Shown here: positions 53,220 through 63,021 of the stretch, piece by piece
How the letters are laid out: each line of letters starts with the position of its first letter
Numbering within the stretch: the stretch's first letter is position 1
Origin: Alphaproteobacteria bacterium
GTDB taxonomy: Bacteria; Pseudomonadota; Alphaproteobacteria; GCA-2731375
NCBI GenBank assembly: GCA_016776605.1
Contig: JADHTB010000001.1
Coordinates: forward strand, 310,001 to 374,000
Direction: 5' to 3'
Length of the DNA stretch: 64,000 bases
Notes under the pieces: generated by a model
Databases searched by the model: none
Seen by the model: only the letters and a program-made list of their open reading frames with translations
What the model was told of the DNA's origin: nothing
Position numbers and translations under genes: made by a program

Positions 53220-54917
53220 TCAGGCCGCCTGGCCGCCGCGCAGCATCTGGCCGGGCAGGCCAGCGCCGGGGCTGACCGTATCCGTGCCGTCTTCGCGGAT
53301 CAGCGTGCCGTTGACGATTACCGCCTGAATACCAATGGCCTGGGCCACCAATCGATCCTGGCCGGCGGGCAGGTCGTGGACCCGGGTCAGGCCCGAGGCC
53401 CCCACGCTATCGGGATCGAACAGCACCACGTCCGCCGGGCGGCCTTGGGCCAGCAGGCCGCGATCCTTGATACCCATCAGATCGGCCGGCTTCTGGGTCA
53501 GCATATGGATGGCCTTTTCAACCTCCATGGCGCCCTCGTCCCGGCTCCAATGACCCAGTAGATGGGTGGAATAGCAGGCATCACACAGTTGCGAGGCATG
53601 CGCCCCCGCATCTGACAGCGCCACAATGGTGTTGTCATCCGCCAACAGCTCCCGCACCTCCGCCTCGTCATGGTTGACCAGGGGAATGCGGAAACGGGCG
53701 GCAAAATCGCTGTTAATTGACATATCCAGCGCCATGTCGATAGGGTCCAGGCCCCGTTCGGCGGCGACCTCGAGCAACGGGCGCTCCTCAATCCCGGCAT
53801 CGCCGGGTGCGGCGGAGATCACCGCGCGTTGTACCCAGCCGGCCAGCATGTGCTTTTCCCTGGGGTCGGCATCCGCCCGGAAGTTCTGGCGAAAACTATC
53901 GTCGGCATAGATGGCTTTTTTACCCTGGCGGTTGGTCTGCATGGTCTCCTTGAAGATGGGACGCATTTCGAAGGGAAACGGCTCGCCAAAATCAAAGTCG
54001 AACATGATCGGCCGACAGGCCACTTGCGGCACGATATTCAGCCCTTCGGCCCGTTCTTCCGCCGTGCGGGCCAGATGCTTTTTATGCGAACCCGGCCCGG
54101 ACATGCCGGCCAATAGAGCGGTCCATGTTACCGGCACCCCATGACGGCGGGCCAAGGCGCTCATTTCGTCATGAAACAGGGTTTTGCCGATGGTGCATTG
54201 CAGGATGCCGCGGCCACTTTCGGCCATGGCGCCAACCAGGGCGTCGATTTCGGAAAATGCGGCCAGACGAGAGGGAATAGGCCGGCCGTCAAAGGCATGA
54301 TGGGTGGCGGCCTGCGAGGTGGAGAAACCGATGGCGCCCGCCGCCATGGCCCCGCGCACGATGTCCGCCATGGCCGCGACCTCGGCCTCGGTCGCCTCCC
54401 GCTCCGAGGCGTCTTCGCCCATGACATACAGGCGCACCGGCGTATGGCCGATAAAGGCGGTCAGATTGATCGCCGTGCCGCTGCTTTCCACGGTCGACAG
54501 ATATTCCGGGAAACTCTCGAACGGCCAATCCAGGCCCAGGCCGGCTTCCAGCGCCGCGTAGCTCATGCCTTCGACCTTTTCCAGGGTCTGCATGATGCCC
54601 TTGCGATCATAGGGATGCATGGGCGCGACGCCAAAGCCGCAATTGCCCATGACGGCGGTCGTCACGCCATGCCAGGGCGAAATAGACAACATCGGGTCCC
54701 AAAGAACCTGGGCGTCATAATGGGTATGGATATCGACAAACCCGGGACAGACCACCAGGCCGCCCGCATCAATGGTGCGCGTGGCCTCGCCCTTGGCCTC
54801 GCCCAGCGCCACCACGCGGCCGCTCCGTACTCCCAGATCACCGCGATAACCCTGGCCGCCGCTGCCATCAACAATGGTGCCGCCAACAATCTTCAAGTCG
54901 TAGTCCATACCACCCAT
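53220..54917 (-). CDS. N-acyl-D-amino-acid deacylase family amidohydrolase
   Basis: A 565-residue amidohydrolase of the D-aminoacylase group. The metal site begins with GFVDIHTHYDAQ, and VMGNCGFGVAP follows; ALSDAGAHASQL near the C-terminus holds the catalytic aspartate. A beta-sandwich domain is made of the first 50 and last 90 residues. Members cut N-acyl D-amino acids or act on related amides. The start is ATG 54917 or 54908. The gene is upstream of, and coupled to, the DUF1932 gene. Confidence 0.82.
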   Translation of the reverse strand: MGGMDYDLKIVGGTIVDGSGGQGYRGDLGVRSGRVVALGEAKGEATRTIDAGGLVVCPGFVDIHTHYDAQVLWDPMLSISPWHGVTTAVMGNCGFGVAPMHPYDRKGIMQTLEKVEGMSYAALEAGLGLDWPFESFPEYLSTVESSGTAINLTAFIGHTPVRLYVMGEDASEREATEAEVAAMADIVRGAMAAGAIGFSTSQAATHHAFDGRPIPSRLAAFSEIDALVGAMAESGRGILQCTIGKTLFHDEMSALARRHGVPVTWTALLAGMSGPGSHKKHLARTAEERAEGLNIVPQVACRPIMFDFDFGEPFPFEMRPIFKETMQTNRQGKKAIYADDSFRQNFRADADPREKHMLAGWVQRAVISAAPGDAGIEERPLLEVAAERGLDPIDMALDMSINSDFAARFRIPLVNHDEAEVRELLADDNTIVALSDAGAHASQLCDACYSTHLLGHWSRDEGAMEVEKAIHMLTQKPADLMGIKDRGLLAQGRPADVVLFDPDSVGASGLTRVHDLPAGQDRLVAQAIGIQAVIVNGTLIREDGTDTVSPGAGLPGQMLRGGQAA

Positions 54918-54993
54918 TCCCCAAGCAACAAATCAAAGGCGCATTATAGCGCAAATTCCGCCCCGCCAATCCCAGCCGACATCGTCTGCCAGC

Positions 54994-56697
54994 CTATTTC
55001 GGCACCATATCCCGCAATTCCCGGCGCAGCACCTTGCCAACCGGGGACTTGGGGATTTCATCAACGATAACAATCCGCTTTGGCACCTTGTAGTTGGTCA
55101 GGCTTTCGCGGCAATGAGCGATAATGGCTTCTTCCGTCACCTTCGGATTGGTCGCGACCACGAAGGCCATGGGCACCTCGGAGGAACGTTCATCGGGTAT
55201 GCCGATCACGCCGACCTCGACCACGCCGTCGAACTTGGCGATCACGTCTTCGATCTCGTTGGGCGAGACGTTGAAGCCGGAGACCAGGATCATGTCCTTC
55301 TTGCGGTCGACGATTTCCAGGAAGCCATCCTGATCCATCACCGCGATATCGCCGGAATAGAGCCAGCCATCCTTGAGCGCCTCCGCCGTGGCCTCCGGGC
55401 GGCCGAAATAGCCTTTCATGATGGTCGGCCCCTTGAACAGCAACTCGCCGGGCGAGCCGATGGGTTGCTCCACATCGTTGTCATCGACGATCCGCACATC
55501 CAGGCCGGGCACCGGGATGCCGACCGAGCCCAGGCGGTTGTCGCCGACCGGGTTCAGGCTCATGACACCACAACATTCCGTCATGCCGTAACCCTGATAA
55601 ATTTCGATGCCGGTCATCTTCTCCCAACGGCGGGCCACTTCGGTATGTTGCGCCGCGCCGCCGGAGCCGCAAAACCGAACGTTTTTGAACAGCTCACGGT
55701 CAAACCACGGTTCTTCCATCAGGGCGGCGAAGAGCGTGTTGATGCCCGTGAACACGGTTACGTCGAAGTTCTCGAACGCCGTCTGCAGGTTCGAGGGTGG
55801 GCGCGGCGACGGCACCAGGACAAGATGGTCGCCGCTGCCGATACCGATAATGAAGATCAAGGCAAAGGCGGTAATATGGTAGAGCGGCAGGATCACCAGG
55901 GTGGTATCGCCCTCGGGGTTGCGGACATGCCCGATCAAGGTTTGCGCCTGATGGGCGTTGGCCAGAATGCCCGTGTGGCTCAATTCAGCGCCCTTGCTGC
56001 GCCCCGTGGTGCCGGAGGTGTATTGGTACAGGGCCGTATCGCTGCCCTGCAAACCCGCCGTGTAGGCCGCGACATCAACGCCGCCGCCCCGCCGCGCCTT
56101 GCCCCCTGCCATCAGGGCTTGGCCAAAGCTGATATGCGCGCTGCGCATGTCGGGAATGGCCTTTTTCACCCGCTTCAGAACAAAACCGATAATCAGTTTT
56201 TTCATGGGGGGGAAGAAATCCAACAGTGAGATTTTGACCACCTGGCGGACCCCGGTCTTGCCAATGACCTCATCCACCTTGTCACCGAACATATCGATGA
56301 TCACCAGCACCTTGGCGTGGCTGTCGTTCAGCTGATGTTCCAGCTCCGGCGCGGTATAGAGGGGGTTGATGTTGGTGCAGGCCGCGCCGGCCAGAAACGC
56401 ACCGGATGCAGCGATGGTGAAATCAATGCAATTCGGTGTCATCAGCGCCACGGTCTCGCCGCGCTGTAGGCCCGCGCTCTCGCGCAAATAGACGGCGAAA
56501 TTCTTGGCATGCTCCAAAAGATCGCCGTAGTTGATGGTGGCCGTGGCGCCGTTGGGCAGGATCGTGGTCGCCGCCGAACGGGTGGCATATTTCGCGCCGG
56601 CATCGTTGATCAACTCGACAATGGTGCTGTGCGGCATGTTGTCCGCATCGAAGGTCTTGGCCGCCTCGGTGTAGTATTTTTCCCAGGGTCGCGACAT
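54994..56697 (-). CDS. Long-chain acyl-CoA ligase, FadD-like
   Basis: A 567-residue ANL-family ligase of the FadD type. The adenylation motif YQYTSGTTGRSKGAELSH, the GYGMTECCGV motif and the C-terminal KSPVGKVLRREL with its lysine are seen. It converts a fatty or aromatic acid into the CoA ester. GGAGG precedes the ATG by 9 bases. It is 76 bases upstream of the D-aminoacylase gene on the same strand, and divergent from the enolase-superfamily gene. Confidence 0.85.
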   Translation of the reverse strand: MSRPWEKYYTEAAKTFDADNMPHSTIVELINDAGAKYATRSAATTILPNGATATINYGDLLEHAKNFAVYLRESAGLQRGETVALMTPNCIDFTIAASGAFLAGAACTNINPLYTAPELEHQLNDSHAKVLVIIDMFGDKVDEVIGKTGVRQVVKISLLDFFPPMKKLIIGFVLKRVKKAIPDMRSAHISFGQALMAGGKARRGGGVDVAAYTAGLQGSDTALYQYTSGTTGRSKGAELSHTGILANAHQAQTLIGHVRNPEGDTTLVILPLYHITAFALIFIIGIGSGDHLVLVPSPRPPSNLQTAFENFDVTVFTGINTLFAALMEEPWFDRELFKNVRFCGSGGAAQHTEVARRWEKMTGIEIYQGYGMTECCGVMSLNPVGDNRLGSVGIPVPGLDVRIVDDNDVEQPIGSPGELLFKGPTIMKGYFGRPEATAEALKDGWLYSGDIAVMDQDGFLEIVDRKKDMILVSGFNVSPNEIEDVIAKFDGVVEVGVIGIPDERSSEVPMAFVVATNPKVTEEAIIAHCRESLTNYKVPKRIVIVDEIPKSPVGKVLRRELRDMVPK

Positions 56698-56845
56698 GGC
56701 AACGCCTCCATCCCAAAAATTTGATTATTGTCGCCCTGACGGTATCGCGTATTGCCCCGCGAAACAATTGCCTGGCGCAAAGCCGCCAAACTGTTGTTAA
56801 GCTTAGGGCAGCAAAACGCGGCATTTCAACAATCAGGATTGACCC

Positions 56846-58021
56846 ATGAAAATCACCGGCTGTGAAACCCTGCATTGCGGCGCGGGCTGGCGCAATTTTT
56901 CCTTTCTGAAACTACAGACGGACGACGGCCTGACCGGCATTGCTGAATACAACGAAAGTTATGGCTCCAAGGGCCTGACCGGCGTGATCGAGGCACTGGT
57001 GGAGACAATTGTCGGCGACAATCCATGCAATCACGAGGCCATCAGCCAGCGGCTTTACGCCATGACCCGGCAGGCGCCGGGCGGCATCAACCAACAGGCC
57101 ATGGCGGCCATCGAAAACGCCCTGATGGATATCAAGGGCAAGGCCCTGGGCGTACCGGTCTATGACCTGCTGGGTGGGGCGGTACGGGACCGCATGCAGC
57201 TCTATTGGTCCCATTGCGGCAGCTATCTGATGAACCCGAACGCCGCGAAGGCGATCGGCCGGAAGCAACTCAAATCCCTGGATGACGTCACCGCCCTGGG
57301 GGCACGGGTGCGGGAAAGCGGCTACAAGGGCCTGAAGACCAATATTTTCCGCTTTGGCGAGGATCCGCCTATGTACATGCCCGGCTTTGGCCGCGGCCCG
57401 GGCTATCCTGAATTGAACGTGGAGAAAAAGATCATCGACGATCTGCGGGCCCAGTTGGAAGCTTTCCGGATTGGCGCCGGCCCCGATATCGGTATCCACC
57501 TGGACATCAATTTCAATTGCAAGACCGAAGGCTATTTACAAATCACCAGGGCCCTGGATGACCTGGGCCTGACCTGGTTCGAGATCGATCTCTATGACCC
57601 GGCCGCCCTGCGCCATATCCGCAATTCCGTACAGACCCCCATCGCCTCGTGCGAAAGCCTTTTCCGGCTGCGGGAATTCCGGCCGTTTTTTGAACAGCAT
57701 TCAATGGACGTGGCCATCATTGATCTGCCCTGGAACGGCATTTTCCATTCCATGAAGATCGCGGCCATGGCGGAAGCCTACGAGATCAATGTCGCGCCGC
57801 ACAATTTCTATGGCCATCTATCGTCCATCATGAGCGCCCATATGTGCGCCGCCGTGCCCAATTTCCGCATCATGGAAATCGACGTGGACGACGTTCCCTG
57901 GAAGGACGACATCGTCACCTACGTGCCGGAGATCGAGGACGGTTATTTGAAATTGCCCAAAGGCCCCGGCTGGGGCACGGAACTGAACGAAGACGTCATC
58001 CGCGCCCACCCTCCTATTTGA
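56846..58021 (+). CDS. Enolase-superfamily enzyme, galactonate-dehydratase-like
   Basis: A 391-residue enzyme of the mandelate racemase group. Metal ligands are in HLDIN, WFEID and ASCES; the histidine is in VAPHNFYGHL. The base motif reads KTN (GLKTNIFRFG), different again from the two other family members in the window. The insert MYMPGFGRGPGYPEL is notable. A sugar-acid dehydratase role is likely. It lies 14 bases before the panE-like gene, whose product could reduce a keto acid. Confidence 0.82.
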   Translation: MKITGCETLHCGAGWRNFSFLKLQTDDGLTGIAEYNESYGSKGLTGVIEALVETIVGDNPCNHEAISQRLYAMTRQAPGGINQQAMAAIENALMDIKGKALGVPVYDLLGGAVRDRMQLYWSHCGSYLMNPNAAKAIGRKQLKSLDDVTALGARVRESGYKGLKTNIFRFGEDPPMYMPGFGRGPGYPELNVEKKIIDDLRAQLEAFRIGAGPDIGIHLDINFNCKTEGYLQITRALDDLGLTWFEIDLYDPAALRHIRNSVQTPIASCESLFRLREFRPFFEQHSMDVAIIDLPWNGIFHSMKIAAMAEAYEINVAPHNFYGHLSSIMSAHMCAAVPNFRIMEIDVDDVPWKDDIVTYVPEIEDGYLKLPKGPGWGTELNEDVIRAHPPI

Positions 58022-58035
58022 GATTGGATAAAAGA

Positions 58036-58995
58036 ATGAGATTTGTCGTCTTGGGCGCCGGCGCCCTGGGTACGGTGATTGCGGCCTATCTGGCCCGCGC
58101 GGGCGAGGATGTCGCCCTGATCGCACGGGGAGCCAGGGCCAAACAGTTGGCCAACGAAGGCGTGACCATCACGGGTCTGGAAGACTTCACGGTCAAAATG
58201 GAAATCGTTGATCAGCCCGCCAACCTGGATGCGGCGGATGTATTGATCATGGCAACCAAGACCTATGACACCGCCACCGCTATCGACGCCGTCCGCCACG
58301 TCAAGGTGGGAAGCGTTTTTTCCATCCAGAACGGCGTCATGAAGAACGCCCAACTGGCCGAAGCCTTTGGCGAGGAAGCGGTACTGGGCGCCGTTGGCAT
58401 GCTGGGCGGCGCTGTTCAGGCGGATGGCGTGGCCAATTATATGATGGCTAACCCCATCATCGTTGGCGAAATATCGGGCGAGGTGAGCCCGCGGGTGGAA
58501 GACATTATCAAGACCCTACAGGCCGCCAAACTGCCAGCGGCCGTGTCCGACAATATCCAGACCGAGGAATGGTCGAAATTCGTCGGCTGGCTGGGCCTAT
58601 CGGCGCTCGCCGTTTTGACACGGGCGGAGACTTGGAAGTTCCTGGCGGATGGGGATACCGCCCGCATTGCCGCCCGCATCATGCGCGAGACGGCGCAACT
58701 GCCGCAACACCTGGGCATTCCGCTGAAGGCCGGGCCGCCGTTTGATCTGGATATCGTCACCTCCAAGGGCGAAGACGAGGTGGTTGCGCTGTTGCAACGG
58801 CGCGGCGAGGCACAAAGCAAGACGGCGCCGAACTTCCGGCAATCCATGCTGCAGGACGTGGACAAGGGCAAACAGTTCGAGGTGGAAGAAACCTTTGGCT
58901 TCACGGTCCGGGAGGCCGAAAAACTCGGCCTGTCCGTGCCCACGGTGGAAACCTGCTACCGCGTCCTGGCCGGCCTCAACCGGATGATAAATTAA
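58036..58995 (+). CDS. 2-dehydropantoate 2-reductase family protein
   Basis: A 319-residue ApbA/PanE-type ketoacid reductase. The NADPH site is FVVLGAGALGTVIAAYLARAG; the family lysine is in EEWSKFVGWLGLSAL and the C-terminal helix in KGEDEVVALLQRRG. Some members make pantoate; many paralogues reduce other 2-keto acids. Since it follows a sugar-acid dehydratase-like gene, reduction of a keto-deoxy sugar acid is as likely as pantoate synthesis. Its end overlaps the convergent transporter gene by 4 bases. Confidence 0.8.
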   Translation: MRFVVLGAGALGTVIAAYLARAGEDVALIARGARAKQLANEGVTITGLEDFTVKMEIVDQPANLDAADVLIMATKTYDTATAIDAVRHVKVGSVFSIQNGVMKNAQLAEAFGEEAVLGAVGMLGGAVQADGVANYMMANPIIVGEISGEVSPRVEDIIKTLQAAKLPAAVSDNIQTEEWSKFVGWLGLSALAVLTRAETWKFLADGDTARIAARIMRETAQLPQHLGIPLKAGPPFDLDIVTSKGEDEVVALLQRRGEAQSKTAPNFRQSMLQDVDKGKQFEVEETFGFTVREAEKLGLSVPTVETCYRVLAGLNRMIN

Positions 58996-59900
58996 CCCGT
59001 CAAAATAATGGCGACGATGGCGACCAGGATCAGGGCAATGCCGCCCAGTTCCATCGGCGAGGTCTTTTCCTTGAAGAAGACGATCGAGGCGATGAAGGTG
59101 AAGATCAGTTCGATCTGCCCGACGGCGCGGACATAGGCGGCATTTTGCAGGGTGAAGGCGGTGAACCAGCCGACCGAGCCCAGGAACCCCGCCAGGCCCA
59201 CACCCGCGGCCGGCTTCCAATGGCGGAATACCAGCATCATCTGCCCCGGCTCGCGCCAGAGCAGATAGACCCCCATCAATACCGTCTGTATGGTCAACAC
59301 CACCGCCAAGGTAAAGCTGGCCCGGATCATCACATCCAGATCTCCAAGGGCCAGGGTGGCGCCGCGGACAAAGACCACGGAAGCGCCCAAAAAAGCGCCA
59401 CAGACCAAGCCCACAAGAGTGGATTTCTCAAACAGAGAAGTGGCCAGGTTGCTCCACGTAACGGCGGACTGCGCCATGGACAGAACCACCACCCCGGTCA
59501 TACCGACCACGATCGCAGCCATACCCAATGGGCTGATGTTATCTCCTAACAGGATCAGGCCCAGTACTGCGATCTGCAGAATTTCGGTCTTGGAAAATGT
59601 GGTGGCCACGGCAAAATTGCGCAGGGAAAACAGGTAAATCAAAATGAACGTGAAGATGATCTGCGTCAGTCCACCCAAAATACAATAGAGCAGGAACAGG
59701 CCGTTGACCTGGGGCAGCTCATAGCCACCATAGTGCCGCACCGCCCACAGATAGATTAGGGCAAGGGGCAGAGCATAGAGGAAGCGCACATAAGCCGCCC
59801 CGCCGGTGGACAAACGTCCCTTGATATATTTTTGCAACGCCGAACGCAGGTTCTGCATGAAGGCGGCGAAGATGGTGATGGGTATCCAGTAAGAGAACAT
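58992..59900 (-). CDS. EamA/DMT-family transporter
   Basis: A 302-residue protein with ten predicted membrane segments in two EamA repeats, the normal length of the family. Members export or import amino acids, sugars or nucleotides; the substrate is not readable. It converges on the panE-like gene with a 4-base overlap. A palindromic repeat lies upstream, between it and the Mth938 gene, so its promoter would fall in or near that element. Confidence 0.82.
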   Translation of the reverse strand: MFSYWIPITIFAAFMQNLRSALQKYIKGRLSTGGAAYVRFLYALPLALIYLWAVRHYGGYELPQVNGLFLLYCILGGLTQIIFTFILIYLFSLRNFAVATTFSKTEILQIAVLGLILLGDNISPLGMAAIVVGMTGVVVLSMAQSAVTWSNLATSLFEKSTLVGLVCGAFLGASVVFVRGATLALGDLDVMIRASFTLAVVLTIQTVLMGVYLLWREPGQMMLVFRHWKPAAGVGLAGFLGSVGWFTAFTLQNAAYVRAVGQIELIFTFIASIVFFKEKTSPMELGGIALILVAIVAIILTG

Positions 59901-59925
59901 GGGCGGCGCGGTCCGTTCTACGCTA

Positions 59926-59950
59926 GAGCATTTTCATTCTGAAAATGCTC
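59926..59950. repeat. Perfect hairpin beside the 63-bp repeat
   Basis: Eleven-base perfect arms (gagcattttca 59926-59936 and its complement 59940-59950) with a ttc loop. Its left edge tagagca is the same as the end of the 63-bp element that starts 14 bases later. It may be a shortened relative of that element. Similar tagagca-edged hairpins are common between genes in alphaproteobacteria. Confidence 0.7.
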
Positions 59951-59963
59951 AGATCTTTAGAAT

Positions 59964-60026
59964 TAGAGCAATTTTTCCAATCACTTAGAATCGCTTCGCG
60001 ATTCTCATTAATTCGGAATTGCTCTA
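59964..60026. repeat. 63-bp interrupted palindrome, copy 2
   Basis: The same 10-bp outer arms as copy 1 (59964-59973 and 60017-60026) and the same length. The inner hairpin has 7-bp arms (gaatcgc 59988-59994, gcgattc 59998-60004) with a ttc loop. The inner stem sequence differs from copy 1 on both sides yet still pairs. Its right end supplies the TAG stop codon of the Mth938 gene (60024-60026, minus strand), so the element borders coding sequence exactly. Confidence 0.85.
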
Positions 60027-60401
60027 GTCAATAGCGATCAGGGCAGCGGCGACATCCCGATCTTCGCTTAACAGTACATTATAAGTACGGCAGGCTGCCC
60101 CCGTTCCCATGGCCTCTATCACCATGCCCCAGCTTCTAACCTCCGCCCGCAGGTCCGGCGCGATCAAGGCGCCCCTATCGCCACAACCCAGCAACAATAC
60201 GCCGGCCACATCCCCCCGATCGCGGATGGGTGCCAGATCATCAATCGTCAGATTTTCAATATCCCGCAACGTCCAGGCCAGGGTCAGGCGCGGCAGCACC
60301 AGGATCGAGCCTTCGTGACGCGCGCCCGAAACCCGAAAGCCGCCTTTTCCATAGCCTTGGATCAACTGGCGATCAGCGGCGACGGGCGGCGTGATATCCA
60401 T
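60024..60401 (-). CDS. Mth938-like (DUF498) domain protein
   Basis: A 125-residue protein of the Mth938/NDUFAF3 family. The pattern of IQGYGKGGFRVSGARHEGSILVLP, GVLLLGCG and a C-terminal NVLLSEDRDVAAALI is typical. In alphaproteobacteria this gene regularly follows secF; the mitochondrial relative helps complex I assembly. It lies 14 bases after secF on the same strand. The stop codon lies in the 63-bp repeat. Confidence 0.85.
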   Translation of the reverse strand: MDITPPVAADRQLIQGYGKGGFRVSGARHEGSILVLPRLTLAWTLRDIENLTIDDLAPIRDRGDVAGVLLLGCGDRGALIAPDLRAEVRSWGMVIEAMGTGAACRTYNVLLSEDRDVAAALIAID

Positions 60402-60415
60402 CTGTTAGCGCGACG

Positions 60416-61369
60416 TCAAGTGGACGTCTGTGCCTTGCCCTGGTCTTTGCCCTTGTCCTTGTCCTCGCCGCTACGATGCCGCTCGCCCAGGCCCAGGACG
60501 ATCAACAGCGGTGCGGCAATAAAGATCGAGGAATAGGTGCCAACGACAACGCCCCATATCATGGCAAAGACAAACCCCTGAATGACCGCGCCGCCAAAGA
60601 TGAACAACGCCCCCAGCGCCAATAGCGTCGTGACAGAGGTCATCGCGGTGCGCGAAAGAGTATCATTGATGGACAGGTTCAGAACATCCGCCAGGTTCAT
60701 GCTCTTGAACTTACGCAAATTTTCCCGCACCCGGTCATAAACCACCACGGTATCGTTGATGGAATAGCCAACGATGGTTAGCAGGGCGGCAATGGTGGAC
60801 AGGTTGAACTCCATCTGCGTAATGGCAAACATGCCCACGGAAAGGGCTACGTCATGGATTAAGGCAACCACGGCGCCAACGCCGAAATGCCATTCGAAGC
60901 GGAACCAAATATAGATCAGCATCAAAACCACGGACAAGGCGATGGCTATGGCGCCGGCTTCAATCAATTCACCACTGACCTTGGGGCCGACAAATTCGGT
61001 GCGGCGGTAATCCAGGTCATCACCAAGGGCGGCGCGCACCTTGGCCACCGCTTTTTGCTGCGCCGTGGCGTCGCCAGATTGCTTCTCGATCCGGATCAAG
61101 ACGGTGTCGTCGGCACCAAATTCCTGTAGGGAGACCTCGCCCAGGCCCAGGCCACCCAGATTGGCGCGCATGGCGCGCTGATCGGCCGGCCCCTTGGTCT
61201 GCACTTCGATCAGAATGCCGCCACGAAAATCGATGCCGAAATTCAGCCCCGGCGCGAATGCCAGGACAGCGGAAAGCAATACCAGAGCCGCCGAAATAGA
61301 CATCGCCGCCTTACGCCAGCGGATGAACTGAATATTAGTCTTGGTGGGGACAATTTTGATGAGAAACAT
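60416..61369 (-). CDS. secF: Protein translocase subunit SecF
   Basis: SecF works with SecD and YajC to draw proteins across the inner membrane using the proton gradient. It has about 317 residues, six membrane segments, the GIDFRGGILIEV periplasmic motif at about 45-56 and YSINDTVVVYDRVREN at about residues 196-212. The C-terminal tail is rich in lysine, aspartate and glutamine (KDKGKDQGKAQ). ATG 61369 is used; a TTG two codons earlier is open. It is 11 bases after secD. Confidence 0.95.
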   Translation of the reverse strand: MFLIKIVPTKTNIQFIRWRKAAMSISAALVLLSAVLAFAPGLNFGIDFRGGILIEVQTKGPADQRAMRANLGGLGLGEVSLQEFGADDTVLIRIEKQSGDATAQQKAVAKVRAALGDDLDYRRTEFVGPKVSGELIEAGAIAIALSVVLMLIYIWFRFEWHFGVGAVVALIHDVALSVGMFAITQMEFNLSTIAALLTIVGYSINDTVVVYDRVRENLRKFKSMNLADVLNLSINDTLSRTAMTSVTTLLALGALFIFGGAVIQGFVFAMIWGVVVGTYSSIFIAAPLLIVLGLGERHRSGEDKDKGKDQGKAQTST

Positions 61370-61380
61370 TTTCAACGTCC

Positions 61381-63003
61381 CTAAATCGGCAACGCCGCGG
61401 GCCGGGACCGGCGCAACCAGATCACCAGAATCAACCGGGTCACGGTGACGGCGGTAAAGACCGAGGTGATGATGCCGATACCCAAAGTGATGGAGAAACC
61501 CTTGATCGGGCCGGAACCCATGACAAACAGAATGACGGCGGCAATGAAGGTCGTGATATTGGCGTCCAAAATAGTGCCCAAGGCACGCTGATACCCCGCC
61601 TCCATGGCCGCGAAGGGCGTCTTGCCCGTACGCACCTCTTCACGAATCCGTTCAAACACCAACACGTTCGCGTCCACCGCCATGCCGATGGTCAGCACGA
61701 TACCGGCGATGCCCGGCAAGGTCAGCGTGGCCTGCAATAACGATAAAGCGCCCATGATCAGGAACAGGTTGATCAAAAGCGCAATGTCGGCGGCAAGACC
61801 AAAGACGCCATAGGACAGCACCATAAACACCATGACGGCGACGAAGGCGATGATACAGGCGATCTCGCCGGCGGCAATGGAATCGGCGCCCAACGCCGGT
61901 CCCACCGTTCGTTCTTCCAATATCTTCAAGGGCGCGGGCAATGCGCCGGCACGCAGCAGCAGGGACAGGTCCTGTACTTCCTGGACGGTAAAATTGCCGC
62001 TGATGATACCGGTACCACCCAGGATCGGTTCCCGGATCACCGGGGCGCTGATCACCCGGCGGTCAAGCACGATGGCGAACGGTTTGCGGACGTTCTTGGC
62101 GGTCACATCGCCAAACCGCTTGGCGCCAACGGAATCAAAGCGGAACGAGACCACGGGCTGGTTGTCCTGAAAAGTCGCGGCACTGTCCACCAGAGTATCG
62201 CCGCTGACCATGACCCGCTTGCGCACCACGTACATGTTGGCGGGGCTGCCATCGGGTCTGCGTTCATCGGATTCCAATAATTCCGAACCGGGAGGGGTCC
62301 GCGCCCCGGCCATGATCTCGGCCGGCGAGGTGGTCACGTCGACCAGACGAAAGACCATCTTGGCGGTCTTGCCCAGGATGGCTTTCAACCGCTCGGGGTC
62401 TTGCAGTCCCGGCACCTGAACCAGTATGCGCTCGTCCCCCTGGCGCTGGATGGTCGGCTCCCGCGTGCCCAATTCATCGATGCGCCGGCGCACGATCTCA
62501 ATCGATTGCTTGATCGCCGAACTGCGTCTCTCGCGGATCGCCGCCTCGGTCAGGGTAATGGAAATCTGATTACCATTCACCACCTCGACCTCGAGGTCCC
62601 GGCCGCCCGCGACGCCGATAACGGTATTGCCCTGGACCGGCACCGCCAATTTTTTGATTTCCGCTACCGCCAGATCCATTTGCCCAGGGTCGCGTATGGT
62701 CACGGTGACGGCGTTGTTGCGCTCGCCCAGATCCCGATAACCGATACGCTTGCCGCGCAGGGCGGGACGCACCGAATCCACCAGGGTATCCAGGCGTTCC
62801 TTCACCACGACTTCAGCCTCGACCTCCAACAGCAGGTGCGAGCCACCCTGCAAATCCAGGCCCAGGTTGACCTGCTTATGGGGCAGCCAGTCTGGCAGTC
62901 CCTCGGCGGTCTCTTTGGACAGAAAATTCGGCATCGTAAAGGCCAGGCCGAGCACACACAAAAGCGCGACCAGGGTAACTTTCCAAGGGGCGAAATACAG
63001 CAT
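61381..63003 (-). CDS. secD: Protein translocase subunit SecD
   Basis: A 540-residue polytopic subunit of SecDF. The first membrane segment (about 7-25) is followed by GLDLQGGSHLLLEVE, then a large periplasmic part, and a C-terminal five-helix domain with GMAVDANVLVFERIREE near residues 436-452. The length is a little below the E. coli protein and usual for alphaproteobacteria. It lies 18 bases after yajC. Confidence 0.95.
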   Translation of the reverse strand: MLYFAPWKVTLVALLCVLGLAFTMPNFLSKETAEGLPDWLPHKQVNLGLDLQGGSHLLLEVEAEVVVKERLDTLVDSVRPALRGKRIGYRDLGERNNAVTVTIRDPGQMDLAVAEIKKLAVPVQGNTVIGVAGGRDLEVEVVNGNQISITLTEAAIRERRSSAIKQSIEIVRRRIDELGTREPTIQRQGDERILVQVPGLQDPERLKAILGKTAKMVFRLVDVTTSPAEIMAGARTPPGSELLESDERRPDGSPANMYVVRKRVMVSGDTLVDSAATFQDNQPVVSFRFDSVGAKRFGDVTAKNVRKPFAIVLDRRVISAPVIREPILGGTGIISGNFTVQEVQDLSLLLRAGALPAPLKILEERTVGPALGADSIAAGEIACIIAFVAVMVFMVLSYGVFGLAADIALLINLFLIMGALSLLQATLTLPGIAGIVLTIGMAVDANVLVFERIREEVRTGKTPFAAMEAGYQRALGTILDANITTFIAAVILFVMGSGPIKGFSITLGIGIITSVFTAVTVTRLILVIWLRRSRPAALPI

Positions 63004-63021
63004 GGTAAGGGCGGTTGTGAC

